Source of the DNA: Harpalus rubripes
Lineage: Eukaryota > Arthropoda > Insecta > Coleoptera > Carabidae
Assembly: GCA_963082715.1 (NCBI GenBank)
Contig: OY720450.1
Location: forward strand, 57,782,272-57,846,271
Direction: 5' to 3'
Length of the DNA: 64,000 nt
The first letter of the stretch is position 1. Each line of letters begins with the position of its first letter. The notes below the pieces were generated by a model. That model had not been told where the DNA came from, did not search any database, and saw only the letters and a list, made by a program, of their open reading frames with translations. A program made the position numbers and the translations under genes. This document shows positions 1-12,200 of the stretch, piece by piece.

Positions 1-106
1 ATTCTAGGGACCTTAAAACGTGGTCATTTACCAAAATCTCGATATGCGATTTTTAGCACGATCCCTATACCTCCCTTTCTTACCAAGAGTAGTGGGAGGT
101 AAAAAT
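1..106 (-). mobile_element. GT/CA-bearing MITE, truncated copy
   Basis: The left window edge starts inside a repeat that recurs at 5.5-6.2, 13.1-14.1, 16.0-16.8, 18.5-19.4, 28.3-29.1 and 32.26 kb. The shared part reads from ATTCTAGGGACC to a terminal GGGAGGTAAAAA. It is diverged from the other copies and only this terminal part is in view. Confidence 0.6.
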
Positions 107-1441
107 ATAAAATATTGCAACAATACAACACAGTATGGAACTGAAAATTAAAATAGTAAAAACAATAGTTCGAAAATGTTCGAATTGTATTGAAAATAGT
201 CTCATCTTTTTCCATGTTTTATAAGCTTTTCAACGATGTATAACAAGTTTTCATTGTTTTATTTCAAATATGAATAAATGATGGATTATTTATTTATTGA
301 GGTGAAAAAATTGAAAAGTATTATGAAACAAATGAAAAAATCAATTATAGGTCATCATTTGTTTATACTGATTCTATACTCGTATTTATTAATTACGGTC
401 TCAAAATTATTTTTACTCAATTATTTTCGGATTAGTTAATTTATTTTTTATCGGCGTTATAGTTGGCATAATTCGAAAAATGTGGTACAATATGTTTTTT
501 GATGTATATAAATTAGAAAAATGAGTATAAATAAAGAAAATAACATTAGATATAAACTACTGATGATCTGTAATTGATTTTTTCGTTTATTTCTTAATAG
601 TTTCCAATTTTTGCACCCAAATAAAGTGTTTTGATAAATAAAAACGTTACATTATGTTACATTTGGAAAAGACTATATGAACAGATTAATTAAAATAGTG
701 AGAAAAAAACGGAAAGGCGGAAGATAGTAGTACCTGACTGACAAACGGAACCGTCTAATATAGGAATGACGAAGAAGACAATATTTTCTTAGCAATTAAT
801 TAACAATATAAGTGAGTACTCATATTGATAATTATAAAAAGTGAATTATGTGAAGCAAGTGCATGACTATAACGAAAACGAACGTCATTTGAGAGTGATT
901 CTAGTTTCTTTCTCTTCCTTTTTGAGAATGTCTTGCGGTAGAAAAGAAAGGAGTTTATTGAATGTAAAAAATTGCTGCCAGCATTACTATGTGAACCCAA
1001 CGTTGCTATGATTATAGATTGATAATTAACTTTGCCATTCACACTCATGAATTAAATTTATTTGCATAGGGCAAATTCGATTTGCAAGAACTTATTTTTT
1101 TATTTTTTTAATGAATCTTATTTTTTACATGATATATCCGTATCATATTCATATAAACTGGCCACATATGCTGTGTGACATATTACGTCTGTCCGCTACT
1201 TATCAATCGATAAAAAATACGAAAAATATTGATATGATGCATCGTTATTCATGGATCGTTATAATGAGATATTTATCACTAAGCGTCTACAAATATGTTT
1301 ATATAGGGCCAGCCAAGGTAAAGTGCGAAACACAAAAATATTGTAACGTTTTTATTTATTTGGGTGATGTGCAAAAAGTCAAAGAATTATTATTAATTAA
1401 AATAGATGTTTATTAAACGATAAATAAATATTAAAGGATAG
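107..1441. other. Unassigned AT-rich sequence
   Basis: No convincing coding sequence is visible; the short open frames lack recognisable motifs. Positions about 555-640 resemble 3889-3965 in the same orientation (shared GATGATCTGTAAT), so at least part of this is an old dispersed repeat. Confidence 0.5.
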
Positions 1442-1452
1442 TAAAAATGACA

Positions 1453-1636
1453 CCATGGGGTCTCGTGGCTGCGTGCCTGAGTGTCAAGTCGCGAATCTGG
1501 AGAAAAAGGTTCGATTCCGACTAACGCCAAATATTTCGAATTTTAAATGGCACAAAATTGACCTCAAAGCAGATTGGCACACCCAGCAATGGGTAATAAG
1601 CCGTGATGATATATTTATTTATTTATGTTTATTTTA
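1453..1636 (+). mobile_element. tRNA-type SINE, internally deleted copy
   Basis: This repeat has a tRNA-like head with a B-box-like GGTTCGATTCC at 1508-1518 and an ATTT-rich tail. It is flanked by a perfect 11-bp target-site duplication, TAAAAATGACA, at 1442-1452 and 1637-1647. Compared with the copy at 37307 it lacks about 110 bp in the middle. The duplication and tail indicate retrotransposition by a LINE's machinery, which is an inference. Confidence 0.82.
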
Positions 1637-1647
1637 TAAAAATGACA

Positions 1648-2289
1648 ATTACTGTGGTTAAACAAATATTAAATATTAATTCAAGACTAAGAATAAATTA
1701 ATTACTTAAACACTAAGATTTATTTATTTAAACAATTAACACGACTATTTATTTTCACGCTATTTATTTTACTGTACTCTCGTTAATTTATTTAACTAAC
1801 TGTTCCTTTATTTCACGACGCGTTCCAATTTTAGATTGCCGGTTTGTTGCATACTCTTGTAGACTGTTTACGCGATATTTATAGCACTGTATTTATATCA
1901 CTATTTATTTATATCACATTCAACTGTATACTATAGCTTCCAAATACTCGTGAACACTACCGAGTATTCATTTCCAAAGCTGTCCCAATATACCATGCAG
2001 TAACTTCCCGAGTACTCTACTCGACATTATACTGTATACGCTTACCACGATACTGCTATTTTACTAAATTCACTAACTGTCACAACTAACAGAACTCCAC
2101 AGCCTCTGTATACTCAACCCCTGATAACATAACTAATGCGATCAGGGACTCAACTGAACTAACTGTCTAACTTCACTACTGGAACTGTTTGTTCATCTTC
2201 ACTAATGGAACTTAACTATGTATATAGCTACCCATTATCTTCTGGAGAAGTCTCAAATATTCCAATGAATTGAAAAGGTTCAGGCAACC
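1648..2289. other. Unassigned sequence
   Basis: Somewhat less AT-rich than its surroundings, without a supportable gene. Many short ATTTATTT runs occur at 1690-1920. Confidence 0.4.
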
Positions 2290-2379
2290 GGAAGTAATTT
2301 AACACGTCGAGATTCGTTTGTTTACATCGCCCGGCTGCTTGCGCGAGTACGTCATCGCTTAACTTATAGCGCATTCGAC

Positions 2380-2740
2380 TGGTAACACCAGTGCGCATTG
2401 AGTTCGAATTATTTCCGTGCGGCGCATTCGAGTGGGCCGCACTGTTCTAGTGCGTCTAATAGCGTTTTCAGCTTACACAGTGCAAGTGCGCACTGAGTGC
2501 AACATATCATGTGATCACACTGAACGAGTTCTGCCCTCGTCCGGTGGCAGTGCAGTTTAAGCTGAAAACGATTTTGTTTAGCCGTCATATTTGCACTGAC
2601 ACTATTGCACTTGTCTAGGGAGTCAGTGCACAAAAGTCGCTTTCTTAAGCTGAAAACGCATCAGCTGACTAAATTTTGCACTCAATGACAAGCTGAAAAC
2701 GCTCAGTGCGCACTCGACTTGTAAGCCGAAAACGCTATTA
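2380..2740. repeat. Cluster of AAGCTGAAAACG motifs
   Basis: A locally GC-richer block contains the 12-mer AAGCTGAAAACG at 2559-2570, 2647-2658 and 2690-2701, a one-mismatch copy at 2723, and an inverted copy at 2462-2474. It is interleaved with GTGCGCACT-like palindromes. It does not read as coding. It may be a regulatory array or a decayed satellite; the function is unknown. Confidence 0.5.
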
Positions 2741-2839
2741 GTATCTGCAACCAGCTGGTTCGCACAACCCGAGTGCAGCTGAAATTTTGCATTCGGCTGA
2801 CAAGCACGCACGCTCCGATTTCGCATTTTTTTGCACTGT

Positions 2840-4020
2840 ACTTTTTGACGGTGTGTCTGTCTCCGTCTTCTTCATTTTCGAAACGAATTCGTACTCGTTT
2901 CGTGCGATTCACTGGCGTAGTTCGAATCGCCCAAAGTCCGTATAATTCCAATGCAGTGCTCATACGTTACAATATTGAGGTACCTAAATGTGCAGTCTTT
3001 TCATTCTGGTTCTGGTTTAAAGTAAATGGAAATATTATGTGATAGCAAAAATCGTGTTCTATGTATATTTTTGATTTCGTAATTTTAATACTGATTTACT
3101 TTTAAATTTACCGAATAAAAGTGCAACAATTTACGTACACAATAATATTTCATATTTTACTTAATTCTTTATAAACAGCTCTCAGTAATATTTTTGTTTA
3201 TTTTAAATTTTGAAGTACTTTTTTGTAAAACTACACTCATATGCAATGAAAACGAGCCACTTATTATTTTCGTTTTTGTTAACAGCATTGTTTTTGAAAC
3301 ATTTTAAATAAAACTTTTAACTTTGTCCAATGAAAGACAGACTATTAGACTGAACAAAGAGGTAACAAATGGTACCTACTTGCTACTTATCGGTTTATTT
3401 AATTGGCAATAATAATTATCATTCATGAAATTGTAAGGTTAGTAAATACTGTACTTTGAAATTTTATTGTGATAAAAAATTGAGTATTGCCATTCGAAAT
3501 AGCTTAAAAAAGTGTCCTAAAGAAGTGCAATTCAAAATCTAGAATAATTATTTCATACTTAGATGTTTTGTAAAAACAAAAAGAAGCAGTAAAATATACA
3601 TATTTTTCAATTTCTCTGTATCTAGTGATCTATGCATTTCTTCTGAATAAACAATGCATTGCTAAATTGGCATCCTAATATACGATAACTTTTATCTAAT
3701 TAACCGTCTTTGTAGCTCTTGAACGTAATTGTCGAAATAATTAACATAAATAAAAATGAAAGGAACAAGTGAATATTTTACGCGCGTCGGCGTTGACAAA
3801 TAATCACTTCTTTGTATCAGGGCAGCGTAGTCATTTCGATGTACCATACAGAATGTCTCATTTTCGATCTCGGGTAATATTAAAGATGACGATGATCTGT
3901 AATAGATTTTTACATATGTTCTTTAATAATTTTCAAAATTTTCACGCCAATAAATTAATACTTCATTCATCTTTTATTCAAGTTTAAAATTAAAACAAAA
4001 GAATGTGAACTAGTTATGTA
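2840..4020. other. Unassigned sequence
   Basis: Short open frames occur but none shows a recognisable domain. The part at 3889-3965 is a diverged copy of 555-640. Confidence 0.4.
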
Positions 4021-4023
4021 AAG

Positions 4024-4651
4024 AGATGGGTCAATTCCCGAAATTTAAAGATACGGGAAAATTCCTATAAGAATTCCCGGAATTTTTTTTTTTGAGAAAT
4101 TTCCCGATGAATTTCAAATATTTTTCAGTGAAATTATGGTAATAAAATACATACATATACTCGTATCAATATATTTATACACTATCGGTCATAGATACGA
4201 GTAGAGCGACTCTCTAAGAACTAATAAAGAATACTCCCCCATATTTTAATTGTTCAATATACCTTCATACTTCTTATATAAAGTAAAGAACCTTAAATGT
4301 GTAATTCAAAAGCATGGTACTAAATTTCACAAGTACACTTATATTTACTTAAATGAAATTAAACAGAATTACAATTTATTTTGAAGGAAACTTAAATTAT
4401 TCAAAAAAATGAACAATGTTACATATTTAATAATTATTTATAACAATTTGCACCAAACATCAGGGCCAAAATCTTTTAAAATTTACAGGAAATTTGCAAA
4501 AATTATATTCACGAGATATTTCAAAAAAAAAAAAAATCCGGGAAAAAAGGTAATAACATTTCTTCCCGAAAATCGCGGATGAAGGAGTTTCCGAGAATTT
4601 TCCCGGGCAAAAAACAAATTCCCGGCGGGAATTTTTTGGTGGCACATCACT
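4024..4651. mobile_element. Non-autonomous element with inverted ends
   Basis: The left end (GAGATGGGTCAATTCCCG) and the reverse complement of the right end (GTGATGTGCCACC then AATTCCCG) are related. Both are followed by repeated GGGAAAATTCC-type blocks. The middle is AT-rich and non-coding. The look is that of a hAT-type MITE, but no target-site duplication could be defined. Confidence 0.5.
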
Positions 4652-5478
4652 AGGAAAAAGATGAGACAATTTTCAACATATGTTCCCTCGCGGGAGCCAC
4701 TTCCAAGAGATGGCAGCACTAAAGACAAAATTAGGGAAAATATTGAATTTTACACTTGTGGTGCTGTGCGGAGTGCGGCCTAACGGTCGACGGGAAAGCA
4801 GTGTATAAAGGAAAAATGACGTACAAATTTGAAGTTATCTGGCAAGTTAACTTATTTATTTTTAGATTTTTATGCGGATATAAAGTAGGTAAAGTTCTCA
4901 GAGCTACCACAATACAGTGGACTCTGTATTGCCCTGGAGTTTGACAAATCAGAGTGAGGAAGGGAACCACCTTCGTCAAAGTTTACACGTCAGGATATTC
5001 TAATTCTAAGAAAATAACATAAGTAGTCATATTTTAATCAAATTAATATAAAATTTTATATGCATTTCTCTCAAAAACATCGTTATGTGAGGTATAAAAA
5101 TATTATGTCACTGAATGCAAAATTAAAGCATTCTTCAGAGTGTTTATTTGTTTCTTAATCATTATTAATTTTTTAATCCAAAAATCAATAATTCATGTTT
5201 AAAACAAAAGATTGTAGATTTTCTAAAAAATATATAAAATAAGCAAAAAGATGTCACTTTCAACATAGATTCCCATTAAAAAATTATTAGCTTGTATAAT
5301 ATTTCAAGAATTATAAAGTTTTCATAAAATATAATAACGCCATTTTATTCTACGCAAAAAATGGTACAAAATTTGCATAATTTTTCTCTATCATAATAAA
5401 TAACGAGTTTTTGCCTAACAGAAAATTCCTGTGGCGACTATTAAACTTTTCTTGAAAAGTTGAACCTGGAATGTGCAT
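4652..5478. other. Unassigned sequence
   Basis: No gene is supported. AT-rich from about 4980 onward. Confidence 0.4.
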
Positions 5479-6008
5479 ATTACCTTCTGTCAGTTCTATG
5501 TATTTTGTATAAATGTTATACAGAAAGTTCCTTGCAAAAGATTCTATTTCTTGTATATTACCTTAAGGCAGTTGTATGTGTTTTATACAGAAAGTTTCTA
5601 GCAAAAGATCCTATATTTCCAGTAAAATTATAACACAAACATATTGTCAACTGCACTTGACACTGACACCTTTCAATCAGAATTTTCTTAATATAGCAGC
5701 TGTTTCCAGAGTTATAGCATAGCTGGCTAATATATGATATTTAATTTCTATATATTTTTTAACTTTATATCAATTTAATATGAAGTATAAAGTGCCTTCA
5801 AGTCGTATAGAGAATAAAATATTCTTTAACATTTATAATAACATTAAATTCAAGAAAAACTGTCAAAATCTTCAAATGAGGGTACTTCCGGTTGACCAAT
5901 TATAACCAAAATCTAATCAGCTCTTCACATGGATGTAACGAAGAGGAATACGAAAGAATTATAATTTTTGGAATTGTAGTATTAGAGTTATCGCATTAGA
6001 AAATTTTG

Positions 6009-6076
<68 letters not shown>

Positions 6077-6220
6077 AGACACACATATACAGACATCATC
6101 GTAAAAATAGTAAAATCGTATTCTAGGGACCCTTAAACGTGCTTATTCATCAAAAACTCAACACCGAATTTTTTTACCAAAGACAATACCTTCGTTACCT
6201 AAAGATGACGGAAGGTAAAA
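5479..6220 (-). mobile_element. CA-bearing MITE, full-length copy
   Basis: The ends are inverted: TTACCTTCTGTCAG on the left and TGACGGAAGGTAA on the right. Inside are two subterminal repeats of about 90 bp, an AT-rich core and a (CA)n tract at 6010-6070. The same order appears in inverse orientation at 13139-14086 and 28297-29085. No open frame; non-autonomous. Confidence 0.78.
6010..6070. repeat. (CA)n microsatellite
   Basis: About 30 CA units lie inside the MITE, at the place where all family members carry a simple repeat. Confidence 0.95.
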
Positions 6221-6234
6221 ACAGTGAAAATGAG

Positions 6235-6420
6235 GCAGCCTGTACGTTGATATATCGTTACAGTGACACATCGATATGCTGATACCTCAATACATCGATA
6301 CACTGATATTTCATTACAGCGATACACCGATACCTTCATATATCGAAAAAATGATATATCGAAAAAATTATCATTATTTTACTCATATTGAATATCGATC
6401 TTGATATCGAACAGCCCTAA
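6235..6420. mobile_element. hAT-like terminal fragment rich in ATCGATA
   Basis: A run of imperfect ATACATCGATA units ends in GATATCGAACAGCCCTA. Such ends are typical of hAT-type non-autonomous elements; compare the element at 47142-48012. The other end is not seen. Confidence 0.4.
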
Positions 6421-6982
6421 ACAATCAGTGCATTGCTAATTTTTTATATAAATTTCTAATTTCTTAGAATATCTCAAATATAAAAAATTGCCAAATCTTA
6501 TTGAGAAAAAAATCGAATTTCTCAGAAACATTTAAAGATAATTCTCTAATAAATTTTAGATATTTTTCTGAAGTTTTCATTCCCCGGAAATTACTTATCA
6601 CTTTCTGTAATAATATTGCAATGCTTTTCAATTTCTCTACCTTTTCGTTTTGTTGACAAATTCTAAGTCAGAGAATATGGAAAGAATAGACGCACTAGAT
6701 CAAAATTTGCGCCCAATGAAAATTTTTGTTTTACGGGCCTGGCGGTACACTACTTGAGTCTCATTAGTGCGATAAATGAAAGTTAATGTACGTATTTTGC
6801 AAAAATTGGTGACATATTGGATCAATAACTCAACTGTAATGTAATACGGTGTAATATCTATTTATTTGAATGAAAATCCCGTTTTAATATATAAATATAT
6901 TTGTTTGAGTCATAAATCAATCACCTTCATTTGCTATATAATTAATATAATTATTGAGTTGATAATAAAAATAAATATCGCA

Positions 6983-7331
6983 AATTTGGTTATCAGTTAT
7001 TTATTTACTTTCATATGTAATTTATATTGATTGATTACGAAAGTTGGTTTTAAAAAAAATTATTTATTACAATTTACAACTTTGTATTTGATGAGAGACA
7101 AGTTACAACAAAAATATACGTGTACATAGACCGATTAACAGCGAATGTCCCGTAATACAAGATGTCACCTATTTATATTAAAGATTATCTCTTAAACGTG
7201 CTTTCTACTAAAAAACATGTTTTGTACTTAAAGTGTGCAAATTAAGAAAATAGTATTGTTTTTGAATAACAAGTGTGATTTCATTATGATCTCATTTCTT
7301 TATGTTATTAGGGCGGTAACTCTACATAATT
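6983..7331 (-). repeat. 3' LTR of gypsy element
   Basis: This matches 9791-10151 almost base for base, with the right copy slightly longer through a small ATCATTATG duplication. On the minus strand it begins AATTATGTAGAG directly after the polypurine tract. Confidence 0.88.
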
Positions 7332-7388
7332 CCTCCCTCCTGAGGATTAGAAATTACGTCTTCGTGATTTCTGTGAAAGTCGTTTAAT

Positions 7389-7856
7389 TCAATATCTTTG
7401 GATTTTGATTTTCTTTTTTTTTTTCAAGAAATATTCCTTATAGTTACAAAGTATTATAAGAATAATTATTACACAGACTATAATATAGACAATTATATAA
7501 TGGTTACTATTTTTGCTATCATATATAGATTCTAGATGAATACTACGTTCTGGGTTATATTTAAATGATGAAATATTTCTAATTTCGTCTTTTATTTGAT
7601 TAGTCTGAATTTCGATAAGTTCTCCAAAATTGTTTTTTATTTCTATTTGATTGTCAAATTTGCAATTTTTCGTATGATATATTCCTTTGAGATTTTTGAT
7701 ATTAAGTTCATTGTTACAAATAAATTTCACTTGTTTTTCATTGGAAAAATACAAATATTTTAAGTCGGAATTCTTAATGTCAATTATTGAATTAATTTCT
7801 GGGATTTTATTATACTTGAAATACTGGAAATCTTTGTAACAGATTATATTTTCCAA
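7389..7856 (-). pseudogene. env-like C-terminal fragment of gypsy element
   Basis: An open frame of 155 codons sits just before the 3' LTR. Near its C-terminus it has one long hydrophobic segment, about residues 119-140, followed by a lysine-rich tail. That is the layout of the membrane anchor of errantivirus envelope proteins. The first in-frame ATG is probably not the original start, because the upstream sequence looks related but is frameshifted. Only the distal ectodomain, anchor and tail remain, so no functional envelope can be made from it. The assignment rests on position and topology, not on detected homology. Confidence 0.6.
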
Positions 7857-8485
7857 ACATTGTTCATATTCATTATTCTGTGTTTACATGTCTTATTCTA
7901 CAATTATTTTTCGTATATAAACCGTTCAGAACATTTATAGTTTCGTACACACTATGAATTTTGGTTGGGATAGGGGTAGCTTGCAATATTTCTTCTTTTA
8001 GGATGTTAGTGGGAATTTCTAGTAATGTTATAAGATGATTTTCTTTTATTGAGCAATACGTTTTAAAAATATGATTATTCTGAATATTTGTTTTTACTTT
8101 TATCTATGTTTGCCTTAACTTGTTCATTTATTTGTTTTACTATTTATACGTGTTTTTGTAAGTATTCATCTACCAGAATTTCTTGAGGTGTTGAATTTTG
8201 ATTAGAAATTTGTCCGAATACAATTTCCTGGGGTGTACGTTTTGTTATCGAATGTATGCTACTCTTTTAGTGATAAATTTTTGACTATAGGGTTTTGATT
8301 TAAAATTCTTATATGTTTAATTAGTGATGAGTGAAATCTTTCAACTACACCATTACTTTTAAGATTATCGAAATGTAATGAATATTTATATTTCTTAGAC
8401 TCAGATAATTTTTTATTGTTTTATTGCAAAATTCAAGACCGTTGTCTGAAACAATTTCTTTTGGAATTATAAAGTGTGTAAAGTA

Positions 8486-8808
8486 CACTGGCTTGCAAAA
8501 AAATCGCGTACACGTATTTTTGGCTGTATTGAATCGATCTTGATTTTTAATTTGTCAATATCACTAGTGTCAACTAAGTGTCAAAATTAACAGAAATGCA
8601 AATACATACTTGTTGTTCTTTCATTTTTTGGAATATTTTGTAATTTACAGTAGGTAAATTAAACACAATGAAGAACTAGCTCCATAATACATCAAATAGT
8701 GGTGACAGTGACAACATTCTCAGTTTTTACATTATTACACAGCTAAAAAATTACAAAATCTCGGTTACTTGATTTTTGAGGTGTACGCGATTTTTTTGCA
8801 AGCCAGTG
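8486..8808. mobile_element. Tc1/mariner-type MITE, 323 bp
   Basis: Perfect 28-bp inverted ends begin CACTGGCTTGCAAAAAAA and end in the mirror image. A TA dinucleotide flanks each side (8484-8485, 8809-8810), as expected for Tc1/mariner insertion. There is no coding capacity. It interrupts the gypsy integrase. Confidence 0.92.
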
Positions 8809-8893
8809 TATTTAATTAATTTGTTTAAAATTGTTATGGCATTTTTGTCTTTTATAGGGTATGCTATGGCGAACTTTGAGAAAGAGTGTACAA

Positions 8894-9235
8894 TGGACCT
8901 TTTCTATTTAAAGAGATAGAAGATATGCGCAATGGGGATCTGCGCATAATAAGAACAAATGAGATCTATGGCATTTGTTTCTAAAAAATTTAGACGTAAA
9001 ATGTGAGAATATCTCAGATAACTTTAAAAAATCTTATCGCAATAAGTTACAAAAGTTTTTATTGAAGTTAAAATGTGTAACGATGTAAATTTTCACTGAG
9101 AATACAGGTATTTTAATGACTGAAATATTTTTGACGTTTCATTTGACATTTGACAGCCCAACTGACAGTTGTTCACGCCATTTTCTTACTATTTGCAGCG
9201 ACAGAAAGAGATAGCTGTTAAATTGAAAAGGTCCA
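8894..9235. mobile_element. MITE with TGGACCTTTTC ends
   Basis: The ends are inverted: TGGACCTTTTCTATTT on the left, and TGGACCTTTTCAATTT as the reverse complement on the right, with similarity continuing for about 25 bp. The integrase reading frame resumes on either side, so this is an insertion. The family is not identified. Confidence 0.7.
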
Positions 9236-9790
9236 TTGTCAGTATTTTATTTTGTTCAAGGGATAGAATGTCGATGTGTATTTTTTCAAATGGTTTGTTT
9301 GCAGTAGGTGTTAGTATGTTCGGAATTTGTATTGGGTTTCGTTCATATTTTGTAGTGAGGCAGACGTTATATTAATTTATAAAATTTTGAATATCTCGTT
9401 GCCTGTTTGGCCAATAATATTTTTGTTTCAAACTTCTCAAGGTTTTGACGACGACGATACCTCTATGGTTCGTCTTGCCTTTGTGATAATTTTGAATAGT
9501 AACTTGCTGCGCTTCCTTATTTTCAATGTCTATGTTCATTGATTTACAAGATACTAGTTTGTAACTATTAGCGTCGAAATATTTTTGTAAAACGCTATTA
9601 AAAATTTGAATGAAATTTTCTGGTATTAAGCAATAATAAGTAGGTCCAGGTTGTAAATATTCTTTAATAAATTTCATTATTGTTTCGTTACTATTAATTT
9701 TATTGAAGTAAAAATAGGTACGCAAAATTTTGTTGCCGAAAAGTTTATACTAATTTTTATATCGTTCTTCCCGTTTGTTTCTTTGACTAC

Positions 9791-10151
9791 AATTTGGTTA
9801 TCAGTTATTTATTTACTTTCATATGTAATTTATATTGATTGATTACGAAAGTTGGTTTTTTAAAAAATATTTATTACAATTTACAACTTTGTATTTAATG
9901 AGAGACAAGTTACAACAAGAATATACGTGTACATGGACCGATTAACAGTGAATGTCCCCTAATACAAGATGTCACCTATTTATATTAAAGATTATCTCTT
10001 GAACGTGCTTTCTACTAAAAAAACATGTTTTTGTACTGAAATTGTGCAAATTAAGAAAATAGTATTGTTTTTGAATAACAAGTGTGATTTCATTATGATA
10101 TCATTATGATCTGATATCTTTATGTTATTAGGGCGGTAACTCTACATAATT
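9791..10151 (-). repeat. 5' LTR of gypsy element
   Basis: Partner of 6983-7331. The few differences and the small internal duplication suggest a moderately old insertion. Confidence 0.88.
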
Positions 10152-10820
10152 TGTATATATTTTATACTTTCATATTTCAAATACATGTTTAAGTAAACAA
10201 TCATTATTTTCGTTTACTTGTCTATTGATTATTATATTAATTATATTTATAATTAGGTACTCAATTCGGACTTATTTGTGCACATACGCTACATTCTGCA
10301 AGTCTGTCTGTTGTTAGTTTCATTATGTAGGTAACTAGAGTTTATGAAAGTAGTTAATGTTTGTAAATTGTCACGTAATAGTAACGTACCTGTGTAATTG
10401 CTAAAAACTGTCTCACTAGAAATACGACATAAATGTACGTTGCCTATTTTTTTTATTGAATAAATCTAATTATTTTTAATATTATCTACTAAAATACATC
10501 TATGTTATACCACAAGAATTAGTTTAGTGCTTGTTTGACATAATTACCTGAAATGTTTTGCCTCTGATATTTGATAACTTTAATCAATACTACAATGTAC
10601 CCTAATTATTATTTTTTTTAATGTTACCGTGAAATATAAATATTTCATATTCCACTAGCGTAATATGAGTAGCATAATGTATTTAGAGTTGGCTACATTA
10701 TGTATTTGTAATTCAATAGTAGGTAAATATATTAACAACCATATGCAGTGCGTCACCGATAGGGCCTGGAACTGTATCCCCACTCCAGTTGTGACATCAC
10801 ACTAGAGGCCCAATTTTACT
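10152..10820. other. Unassigned AT-rich sequence
   Basis: No gene or clear repeat structure was recognised. Confidence 0.4.
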
Positions 10821-10824
10821 CAGC

Positions 10825-11150
10825 GTTTAATGGGAGATACACAGTTTTTCGAAAATATTGCGAAAACTGTGGCAGATAGGAAAAATGTATATAAACAATA
10901 TTATAGAACATAAAACTCTTTATAAAAATGCCTTCAGAGCCAATATTTATGTTCGGTTAGCCGTAGGAAGCGTATAAAGTAACAAGGTCTGAAGATACAT
11001 GTTAACTATTTTCAAAATATTACGATAACTGTAACAGATATAAAATATGTGTATCACTCTCTATCAAAATGTATTAATAGAAAATATTTATTTCGGTCGT
11101 TTAGCCGTAGAAAGCGCATAACATATGTTAAGATACATACTGACTCTGTT
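10825..11150 (+). repeat. Two diverged tandem units, about 160 bp
   Basis: The blocks at about 10835-10990 and 11000-11140 share TTCGAAAATATTGCGAAAACTG-like starts and GTTAGCCGTAGGAAGCGTAT-like ends, in the same order. They are diverged and non-coding. Confidence 0.55.
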
Positions 11151-11329
11151 TGCCGCCAGTATTGTTGAACGTCATATTGTCCAATTGTTTCCTGGTAATT
11201 TAACCCTGCTACTACAGATTAAAGATATAAAATTCTTGCAAATTTAACAGCATTATAGGTAAATATAATACATTATATTTAGTTTTTAATTTATAATTAA
11301 TTTAATATTTTGTTAAAACGTATAAATGT

Positions 11330-11850
11330 GGATCAGAAAACCTGACCGCTACAATGGCGATTCTCCGGAAGCCAATCACTCCGCTTCGCTCCGTGTTGGT
11401 CCGTGTACGTCCAGTGGCATATCTGTTAATTATTTACACGTACGTGTACCTATAAGTTAAAATTGAGACCCTACGTCATGTACACATCATGAACTGTCGT
11501 GACGTCATTCTCATTGTTAAAGTAATTTTACTCTATTCTATATACTACCTTAGCGTCTAGCTCTAGCCGGTCACAGTAGGCAATTGTAGAGATTCGCTTA
11601 AAAAAAATTCGCTTGCATTTTAACTAAATATAATAACAATAAATGCACCTGACGTACAAAATTCACCCCGAATTTTCCAAGAGTGACTTTTGTGCGTCAG
11701 GTGAGGTTATTGGAGGTGGTTGTGTTTGTTGAATGTTGAAATGCAAGACGACCATCTCAACCAGTGTGCCGTGAAAGGTTTCTTAGTATGCCGCCAAATT
11801 TTGTACTACATATACAAAATATTTTCGATACAATAAACAAATGGACGAAG
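11330..11850. other. Unassigned sequence with one hairpin
   Basis: At 11646-11703, CACCTGACGTACAAAA pairs with TTTTGTGCGTCAGGTG (one mismatch), forming a 16-bp stem. Nothing else was recognised. Confidence 0.45.
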
Positions 11851-12200
11851 TTATGCAGAAAACAATCAATCCACAATTTTTTTCTTCGGTTTTTGATGAA
11901 TTTTTGAAAAATTTAAAATACACAGATTAATTCTACACGTAGGTAATAGACGGCATTATATATGTTACAATTCATCTAATAAATCCGGTTTGTATTAATA
12001 ATTACCAGAAATTATTAGTCCTAACCAAAGTAAACCTAACGGTTTGTACCTATTAATAATATCCCGGTGAGTATTAATAATTCCTGGTAACTATTAATAC
12101 AAACCAAATTTATTAGATGAACCGTAACATATACACTACGCTTGGTTTGTTTTCTGCATAACAATAAACTGAATAGTGGATTGGTTGCTTCCTGCATAAC
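11850..12200. mobile_element. Foldback element with ~58-bp arms
   Basis: Arms at 11962-12019 and about 12074-12130 are inverted copies (shared TTCATCTAATAAAT and GGTTTGTATTAATA). Outside them, GTTATGCAGAAAACAA at 11854 recurs inverted near 12150 and, diverged, near 12190, giving nested inverted repeats. Non-coding. Confidence 0.65.

Larger units (their letters stand above)
8140..9725 (-). pseudogene. gypsy integrase relic, split by two MITEs
   Basis: Reading leftward on the minus strand: a zinc-binding (H2C2) region with YHKGKTNHRG and YYWPNRQRDIQ (coded by 9372-9480), an in-frame stop, then CLTTKYERNP and IHIDILSLEQ with the first catalytic Asp. The 8894-9235 insertion follows, then FAIAYPIKDKNAI, then the 8486-8808 insertion. 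After it come SDNGLEF (second Asp) and a frameshifted VERFHSSLIKHI (Glu). All three catalytic positions can still be located but not in one frame. The element is dead. Confidence 0.82.
6983..10151 (-). mobile_element. Ty3/gypsy errantivirus-like element, deleted
   Basis: Two direct LTRs (6983-7331 and 9791-10151) flank only 2.46 kb of internal sequence, so gag, protease, RT and RNase H are missing. On the minus strand the order is integrase relic, then an env-like end, then an AGGAGGGAGG polypurine tract next to the 3' LTR. This order and the membrane-anchored last frame fit insect errantiviruses. Two MITEs, at 8486-8808 and 8894-9235, lie inside the integrase. No target-site duplication was recognised. 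Confidence 0.85.

Noticed and set aside
2623..3042. Open frames of 67-89 codons on both strands
   Set aside because: No domain, no splice or promoter context, and overlap with the motif cluster. Open frames are expected where GC content rises.
4460..4728. Phe-rich open frames on the minus strand
   Set aside because: They come from the poly-A/T and TTCCCG blocks of the MITE at 4024-4651.
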